64,000 nt of DNA. Origin: Schaalia odontolytica (lineage in GTDB: Bacteria; Actinomycetota; Actinomycetes; Actinomycetales; Actinomycetaceae). The notes below the pieces were generated by a model that saw nothing but the letters and a program-made list of their open reading frames with translations, did no database searches and was not told where the DNA came from. The stretch is from NCBI RefSeq assembly GCF_002847525.1, contig NZ_PKKM01000009.1, forward strand, positions 69,700-133,699, in the 5' to 3' direction. Below are positions 58,859-64,000 of this stretch, in pieces (positions within the stretch are counted from its first letter, which is position 1; each line of letters starts with the position of its first letter). The position numbers and the translations under genes were made by a program.

Positions 58859-60363
58859 TGAACGAGCTGCTGAAGAAGAGCGCCCTCGAGCTGGCGGACA
58901 TGCTGGCCGCCGGCCAGATCACCTCCGTCGAGCTGACCCAGGCGTGCCTGGACCGCATCGACGCCATCGAGGACCGCGTCAACGCCTTCATCACCGTCGA
59001 CCGCGAGGGTGCCCTGGCGACCGCGGCCGACGTGGACGCGCGCCGCGCGGCGGGGGAGACCCTGCACCGCCTGGCGGGCGTGCCGATCACCGTCAAGGAC
59101 AACGTGGTGACGCGCGGGCTGCGCACCACCTGCGCCTCGAAGATCCTGGGTGACTGGGAGCCTCCCTACGACGCGACCGTCACCGCCAAGATCAAGGAAG
59201 CCGGCCTGCCCATCGTCGGCAAGACCAACATGGATGAGTTCGCCATGGGTTCGTCCACCGAGCACTCCGCTTTCGGTGCGACCAAGAACCCGTGGGACAC
59301 CGATCGTATCCCCGGTGGCTCCGGCGGCGGTTCGGCCGCTGCTGTCGCTGCCTACATGGTGCCCCTGGCCGTCGGTTCCGACACGGGCGGCTCGATCCGC
59401 CAGCCGGCGTTCGTGACCGGCACGGTCGGCGCCAAGCCCACCTACGGCGCGGTGTCGCGTTTCGGCCTGGTGGCCATGGCCTCGTCCCTGGACCAGATCG
59501 GCCCCGTCACCCGCACGGTCGCCGACGCGGCCGCCCTGACCGAGCTGATCGGCGGCTACGACCCCAACGATTCGACCTCCCTGAACGAGCCGGTTCCCGC
59601 GCTCACCGAGGCCGTCGAGTCCGTCGCCGCGGAAGGTTCCATGAAGGGCCTGAAGGTCGGAATCGTCAAGGAGCTGAGCGGCGAGGGCTACCAGCAGGAT
59701 GTCATCGATGCCTTCAACGCCACCGTCGAGAAGCTGCGCGAGGCTGGTGCCGAGATCGTCGAGGTCTCCTGCCCCCACCTGGAGTACTCGCTGGGCGCCT
59801 ACTACCTGATCATGCCCGCCGAGGTCTCCTCGAACCTGGCCCGCTTCGACGGCATGCGCTACGGCATCCGCGTCGAGCCCACCGAGGGCCCCGTGACCGC
59901 CGAGCGCGTCATGGCCGCCACCCGCGAGGCTGGCTTCGGCGACGAGGTCAAGCGCCGCATCATCCTGGGCACGCACGTGCTCTCGGCCGGCTACTACGAC
60001 GCCTACTACGGCAGCGCCCAGAAGGTGCGCACGCTCATCCAGCGCGACTTCGACGCGGTGTTCGAGCAGGTCGACGTCCTCGTGTCGCCCACGGCCCCCG
60101 AGACGGCCTTCAAGTTCGGCGAGAAGACCTCCGACCCGCTGGCCATGTACCTCTACGACGTCGCGACGATCCCCGCGAACCTGGCGGGCATCCCCGGCGT
60201 GAACGTGCCCAACGCGGTGTCCTCCGAGGGCCTGCCCATCGGCTTCCAGGTGCTGGCCCCCGCGCGCGGCGACCTGGTCATGTACAAGGTGGCGTCCCTG
60301 GTGGAGGCGCTCAGCGACGACGTCGCGGGTCAGTGCCCCGCAGCTAACTGGGAGGAAAAGTGA
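58858..60363 (+). CDS. gatA: Asp/Glu-tRNA amidotransferase subunit A
   Basis: A 501-residue amidase that frees ammonia from glutamine and passes it to GatB. The amidase signature is complete: catalytic Lys in [12 protein letters not shown], then [14 protein letters not shown], and the [32 protein letters not shown] block with the cis-Ser/Ser pair. The TGATG overlap couples it to gatC and gatB. Confidence 0.97.
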   Translation: MNELLKKSALELADMLAAGQITSVELTQACLDRIDAIEDRVNAFITVDREGALATAADVDARRAAGETLHRLAGVPITVKDNVVTRGLRTTCASKILGDWEPPYDATVTAKIKEAGLPIVGKTNMDEFAMGSSTEHSAFGATKNPWDTDRIPGGSGGGSAAAVAAYMVPLAVGSDTGGSIRQPAFVTGTVGAKPTYGAVSRFGLVAMASSLDQIGPVTRTVADAAALTELIGGYDPNDSTSLNEPVPALTEAVESVAAEGSMKGLKVGIVKELSGEGYQQDVIDAFNATVEKLREAGAEIVEVSCPHLEYSLGAYYLIMPAEVSSNLARFDGMRYGIRVEPTEGPVTAERVMAATREAGFGDEVKRRIILGTHVLSAGYYDAYYGSAQKVRTLIQRDFDAVFEQVDVLVSPTAPETAFKFGEKTSDPLAMYLYDVATIPANLAGIPGVNVPNAVSSEGLPIGFQVLAPARGDLVMYKVASLVEALSDDVAGQCPAANWEEK

Positions 60364-61859
60364 TGACTGAGCTCATGGATTACGACGAGGCGGCGCGCCG
60401 CTTCGACCCGGTTCTCGGCATTGAGGTGCACGTCGAGCTGGGCACCAAGACCAAGATGTTCGACGCGGCCCCCAACGCGTTTGGCGGCGACCCGAACACC
60501 TTCGTGACCCCCGTGTCGCTGGGTCTGCCCGGCTCCCTGCCGGTCGTCAACCACAAGGCCGTCGAGTACGCGATCAAGATTGGCCTGGCCCTGAACTGCG
60601 AGATCGCGGAGTACTGCCGTTTCGCGCGTAAGAATTACTTCTACCCGGACCTGACGAAGGCCTTCCAGACCTCTCAGTCCGACGAGCCGATCGCTCACGA
60701 CGGCTACGTCGACGTCGAGCTCGAGGACGGCACCATGTTCCGCGTGCAGATCGAGCGCGCGCACATGGAGGAGGACGCGGGCAAGAACACGCACATCGGT
60801 GGCGCTGACGGTCGCATCCAGGGCGCGGATCACTCGCTCGTGGACTACAACCGTGCGGGCGTGCCGCTCGTGGAGATCGTGACCCGTCCGATCGAGGGCG
60901 CCGGCGAGCGCGCCCCCGAGGTGGCTGCCGCATACGTGCAGGCCCTGCGCGACATTTTCCGCGCCCTCGACGTGTCCGAGGCCCGCATGGAGCGCGGCAA
61001 CGTGCGCGCCGACATCAACGTGTCGCTGCGCCCGACTCCCGAGTCCCCGCTGGGTACGCGCACCGAGACCAAGAACGTGAACTCCTTCCGTGGCATCGCC
61101 TCGGCCGTGCGCTACGAGATGCAGCGCCAGGCCCAGATCCTGTCCGAGGGTGGCACGATCCTGCAGGAGACCCGTCACTACCACGAGGAGGACGGCTCCA
61201 CGTCCTCCGGCCGTGAGAAGTCGGATTCTGAGGACTACCGCTACTTCCCCGAGCCCGACCTGGTTCCGATCCGCCCGGATCGCGAATGGGTGGAGGAGCT
61301 GCGTGCTTCGCTGCCCGAGCTGCCCGTCGCCAAGCGCCGCCGCCTGCGCGCCGAGTGGGGGTACGCGGACATGGAGATGCGCGACGTCATCAACGCCGGT
61401 GCTCTCGAGCTCATCGAGGCCACGGTCGCCGCGGGCTGCGATCCCGCCTCCGCCCGCAAGTGGTGGATGGGTGAGATCTCGCGTCGCGCCAAGGAACGCG
61501 AGGTTTCCCTCGACGAGGCCGGGGTCAGCCCCGCTCAGGTCGCTGAGCTGCAGGGCCTCATCGACTCGGGTCGCATCAACGACAAGCTGGCGCGCCAGGC
61601 CCTCGAGGGTGTCCTCGCGGGCGAAGGCGATCCGACGCAGGTCGTCGAGGCCCGAGGCCTCGAGGTTGTCTCCGACGACGGTGCCCTGACGGCGGCCGTC
61701 CAGGAGGCCCTGGACGCCAACCCCGACATCGTCGAGAAGATCAAGGGCGGCAAGGTCCAGGCGGCCGGCGCCCTCGTCGGCGCGGTCATGAAGGCCACCC
61801 GCGGGCAGGCTGACGCTGCCCGCGTGCGTGAGCTGATCATGGAGATGGTCGGCGCCTGA
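60363..61859 (+). CDS. gatB: Asp/Glu-tRNA amidotransferase subunit B
   Basis: A 498-residue GatB: the catalytic cradle begins [16 protein letters not shown], with the tRNA kinase-like core [23 protein letters not shown]-type [25 protein letters not shown], and YRYFPEPDL. The C-terminal tail domain ([26 protein letters not shown]) grips the tRNA elbow. ATG 60363 follows GGAGG by seven bases; a GTG three bases earlier is the alternative. An exact 12-mer repeat lies at 61513-61524. Confidence 0.97.
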   Translation: MTELMDYDEAARRFDPVLGIEVHVELGTKTKMFDAAPNAFGGDPNTFVTPVSLGLPGSLPVVNHKAVEYAIKIGLALNCEIAEYCRFARKNYFYPDLTKAFQTSQSDEPIAHDGYVDVELEDGTMFRVQIERAHMEEDAGKNTHIGGADGRIQGADHSLVDYNRAGVPLVEIVTRPIEGAGERAPEVAAAYVQALRDIFRALDVSEARMERGNVRADINVSLRPTPESPLGTRTETKNVNSFRGIASAVRYEMQRQAQILSEGGTILQETRHYHEEDGSTSSGREKSDSEDYRYFPEPDLVPIRPDREWVEELRASLPELPVAKRRRLRAEWGYADMEMRDVINAGALELIEATVAAGCDPASARKWWMGEISRRAKEREVSLDEAGVSPAQVAELQGLIDSGRINDKLARQALEGVLAGEGDPTQVVEARGLEVVSDDGALTAAVQEALDANPDIVEKIKGGKVQAAGALVGAVMKATRGQADAARVRELIMEMVGA

Positions 61860-61882
61860 GGTTCATCCTGACGAACGTCACA

Positions 61883-61911
61883 GGGGCCGGGATCGATGCG
61901 ATCCCGGCCCC
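61883..61911 (+). terminator. gatCAB terminator
   Basis: GGGGCCGGGATCG pairs with CGATCCCGGCCCC around ATG. Confidence 0.8.
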
Positions 61912-61934
61912 CGTCGTCGTCTCCGGACTGTTCG

Positions 61935-61978
61935 CCCCGGCCTCGTGGTGATCTCCCGAGAAGGCACCCCGGCCTCGT
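61935..61978. repeat. Two same-direction 12-mer copies
   Basis: Exact CCCCGGCCTCGT at 61935-61946 and 61967-61978, both in the same orientation, so they cannot pair with each other as a stem. They lie between the gatB terminator and the malic enzyme gene. Confidence 0.75.
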
Positions 61979-62103
61979 CCCTGATCGCTCGCACGTGTCC
62001 ACGTTGTGGCCTTCCCCTTCCTGGGGGAGCGGAAAGTTACCTAGGATGAGCGCTTGAGGACAGCCGGGCCAACTGTGGCCGGGCGCCCAACGAAAGGACA
62101 GAC

Positions 62104-63531
62104 ATGCGCACATCGCCGTCGTACACCGCCTCCTACCGTATCGAGGTGGACGAGAAGACGACTTCCATCGCGTCCATTGTTGACGCAGTCTCTTCGACTG
62201 GAGCGGAGATCAAGGGCCTCGACGTGGCCGACTCCGACCGCGGGCGCATCATCATTGACCTGACGTGCGACATGCGCGATTCTGAGCACCGCCGCGAGGT
62301 GCGCGACGCCATCGCTGCGCTGCCCGGCGTGATCGCCGATTCCGTCGCCGACCAGACGTTCATGAGCCACATCGGCGGCAAGGTGGAGATCCACTCCAAG
62401 GTGCCGCTGCGTAACCGTGACGACCTCTCGCGCGCCTACACGCCCGGCGTTGCCCGCGTGTGCACCGCCATCCACGACATGCCCCAGAAGGCCCACCTGC
62501 TGACCATGAAGGCCAACACGGTCGCGGTCGTTTCCGACGGTACCGCGGTGCTCGGCCTGGGCGATATCGGCCCCGAGGCCGCCCTGCCCGTCATGGAGGG
62601 CAAGGCCGTCCTGTTCAAGGAGTTCGGCGGCGTGGACGCCTGGCCGGTCGTCCTGGACACCAAGGACACCGAGGAGATCATCTCCATCGTTAAGGCGATC
62701 GCCCCCGCGTACGGCGGCATCAACCTGGAGGACATCTCCGCACCCCGCTGCTTCGAGATCGAAGAGCGCCTGCGCGCCGAGCTCGACATCCCCGTCTTCC
62801 ACGACGACCAGCACGGCACCGCGATCGTCGTTCTTTCGGCACTCATCAACGCGCTCAAGATTGTCAACAAGAAGATCGAAGACGTGCGCATCGTCGTCTC
62901 CGGCGTCGGCGCGGCCGGCAACGCGATTATCCGCCTGCTGCTCGCCCAGGGCGCTCGCGACATCATCGGCTGTGGCCGCGACGGCGCGCTCTCCGGCGAC
63001 GACACCGAAGGCATGCACCCCTCGCGCAAGGCGCTGGCCGAGGCGACGAACCCCCGCCACGTCCACGGCTCCCTCAAGGAGGTCCTCAAGGGTGCCGACG
63101 TCTTCATCGGCGTCTCCTCGGGCAACATCCTCGATCCCTCCGACGTTGAGACCATGGCTGACGACGCCATCGTCTTCGCGCTGGCCAACCCCACGCCCGA
63201 GGTCGACCCGATCGGCGCCGGCAAGTACGCCGCCGTCGTCGCCACGGGCCGCAGCGACTACCCGAACCAGATCAACAACGTTCTGGCCTTCCCGGGTCTG
63301 TTCCGCGGTCTCCTGGACGCCAAGGTCAAGGAGATCACGACCGAAGTTCTGCGCGTTGCTGCCGTGGCTATCGCGTCCGTGATCTCCGAGGACGAGCTCT
63401 CGCCCTCCTACATCATCCCCGGCGCCTTCGATAAGCGCGTTGCACCCGCGGTCTCCAAGGCCGTACGTCGCGCCGTGCGCGACCTTCCGACCGTGGATAT
63501 CCCCGTTCAGCCCGATATGGATGTGAACTGA
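62104..63531 (+). CDS. NAD-dependent malic enzyme with ACT domain
   Basis: A 475-residue oxidative decarboxylase turning malate into pyruvate. The first 85 residues are an ACT-type domain (YRIEVDEKTTSIASIVDAVSSTGAEI), a usual effector-binding module in bacterial short-form malic enzymes. Then SRAYTPGVARVC, the catalytic Lys in LLTMKANTVAVVSDGTAVLGLGDIGPEAALPVMEGKAVLFKEFGG, and VFHDDQHGTAIVVL metal ligands, followed by the NAD fold GVGAAGNAI. GAAAGGA precedes the ATG. Confidence 0.94.
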   Translation: MRTSPSYTASYRIEVDEKTTSIASIVDAVSSTGAEIKGLDVADSDRGRIIIDLTCDMRDSEHRREVRDAIAALPGVIADSVADQTFMSHIGGKVEIHSKVPLRNRDDLSRAYTPGVARVCTAIHDMPQKAHLLTMKANTVAVVSDGTAVLGLGDIGPEAALPVMEGKAVLFKEFGGVDAWPVVLDTKDTEEIISIVKAIAPAYGGINLEDISAPRCFEIEERLRAELDIPVFHDDQHGTAIVVLSALINALKIVNKKIEDVRIVVSGVGAAGNAIIRLLLAQGARDIIGCGRDGALSGDDTEGMHPSRKALAEATNPRHVHGSLKEVLKGADVFIGVSSGNILDPSDVETMADDAIVFALANPTPEVDPIGAGKYAAVVATGRSDYPNQINNVLAFPGLFRGLLDAKVKEITTEVLRVAAVAIASVISEDELSPSYIIPGAFDKRVAPAVSKAVRRAVRDLPTVDIPVQPDMDVN

Positions 63532-63549
63532 GAGTCATTTCGGCTGTTT

Positions 63550-63590
63550 GGCGGGCCCGATCGCGCTGGTGATGCGCGGTCGGGCCCGCC
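63550..63590 (+). terminator. Malic enzyme gene terminator
   Basis: GGCGGGCCCGATCGCGC and GCGCGGTCGGGCCCGCC form a long stem followed by TTTTTATT, the clearest intrinsic terminator in the window. Confidence 0.93.
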
Positions 63591-63692
63591 TTTTTATTGA
63601 CTCTGTGTGGCGATGCAAGCTGAATTGACGTTGACTTTTCGTTGTGTTTGGTGGGTTTGTGTTGTGTGTGGTGGGGGTCACGGTGTTTTGGT

Positions 63693-63721
63693 TTGACTTT
63701 GGGTGTGGGGGTGAGTAGATT
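63693..63721 (+). promoter_or_regulatory. rRNA operon promoter
   Basis: TTGACT (63693-63698), exactly 17 bases, and TAGATT (63716-63721) upstream of 16S rRNA. A second TTGACT near 63633 lacks an equally good -10. Confidence 0.8.
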
Positions 63722-63819
63722 ATTCACCTGTCGCCGCGAGCTTGTTTGTGGGTTTGTGGTGGTGGTTCACTGCTTGGGTGGCTGGGTTTTGTGGCTTGGT
63801 TGTCTGGGTGTGTGGGTGT

Positions 63820-63850
63820 TGTTTGTGAACTCGATAGTGTGTTTGTTTGT
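63820..63850 (+). promoter_or_regulatory. rRNA leader antitermination-like segment
   Basis: TTGTGAACTCGATAGTGTGTTTG matches the conserved GAGAACTCAATAGTG-type segment of actinobacterial rRNA leaders and spacers, which resembles boxB/boxA antitermination sites. The assignment is by resemblance. Confidence 0.5.
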
Positions 63851-63949
63851 TTTTTATGCCTGTTTTTTGTTTTTGAGTGTTTTTGGTTGGGATTGCTGGC
63901 TGGCCTTGTTTGGTTGGTTGGTTTTTCTGGGCTTTAACGTTTTTGTTTT

Positions 63950-64000
63950 TGTTCGGAGAGTTTGATCCTGGCTCAGGACGAACGCTGGCGGCGTGCTTAA
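63950..64000 (+). rRNA. 16S ribosomal RNA, 5' end
   Basis: AGAGTTTGATCCTGGCTCAG (63957-63976) is the universal 16S opening, followed by GACGAACGCTGGCGGCGTGCTTAA. By comparison with E. coli numbering the mature end is near 63950. The gene continues past the window. Confidence 0.97.

Overview
The window is GC-rich DNA from an actinobacterium. WhiB1, the PdtaS-type kinase, the DUF2017/DUF3039/DUF2505/PPA1309/UPF0182 families, UvrD2 and many leaderless-looking starts all point there. Gene content (GH66 dextranase, LysP-type permease, type I restriction system) and the 16S 5' end fit Actinomycetaceae (Actinomyces/Schaalia-like). The genus is inference, not proven by the sequence.

Layout. 1-4.1 kb: end of a ROK kinase, cutC, nagB with a palindromic operator candidate, then DUF3039 plus a DEAD/DEAH helicase. 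4.1-4.9 kb: a gene-free island with two 99-bp direct repeats around a dense set of palindromes. 5-12.1 kb: pncB, clpS, DUF2017, murI, an MBL-fold enzyme, a LysR regulator, a small membrane protein, a 40-codon ORF, rdgB and rph. This order resembles the mycobacterial pncB1-clpS-murI-Rv1339-rph block. 12.1-22.8 kb: nudC, uvrD2, a YcaO-partner-like orphan, a DUF2342 protein, a PDZ-Lon protease, PPA1309 and UPF0182, matching the mycobacterial Rv3193c-Rv3199c block. 23-30.3 kb: two low-complexity membrane proteins flanking initiator tRNA, then mgtC-like, lysP, a lipoprotein and a small conserved ORF.

30.4-44.4 kb is the accessory part. It holds a secreted dextranase, a type I restriction system (hsdM, hsdS, hsdR) interrupted by an antisense Panacea-domain gene, two paralogous membrane proteins around a TfoX-like gene, a quinone-reductase-like flavoprotein, a TauE/SafE permease, and a 114-bp element bounded by perfect 19-bp inverted repeats. 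44.4-63.5 kb returns to housekeeping: fumC, an MFS transporter, thyA-folA, osmC-like, pdtaS, whiB1, an orphan EccC/FtsK-like ATPase, ligA, a PLD-type synthase, gatCAB and malic enzyme. The window ends at the promoter, leader and first bases of a 16S rRNA gene.

Two window-wide patterns stand out. The 12-mer ACGAGGCCGGGG (or its complement) occurs 21 times exactly, mostly between genes, often as inverted pairs in terminator stems but also singly and inside genes. This is the layout of a DNA-uptake-type or terminator-associated repeat. In addition, at least sixteen genes have a -10-like hexamer 5-7 bases before the start codon and no usable ribosome binding site, which predicts leaderless mRNAs.
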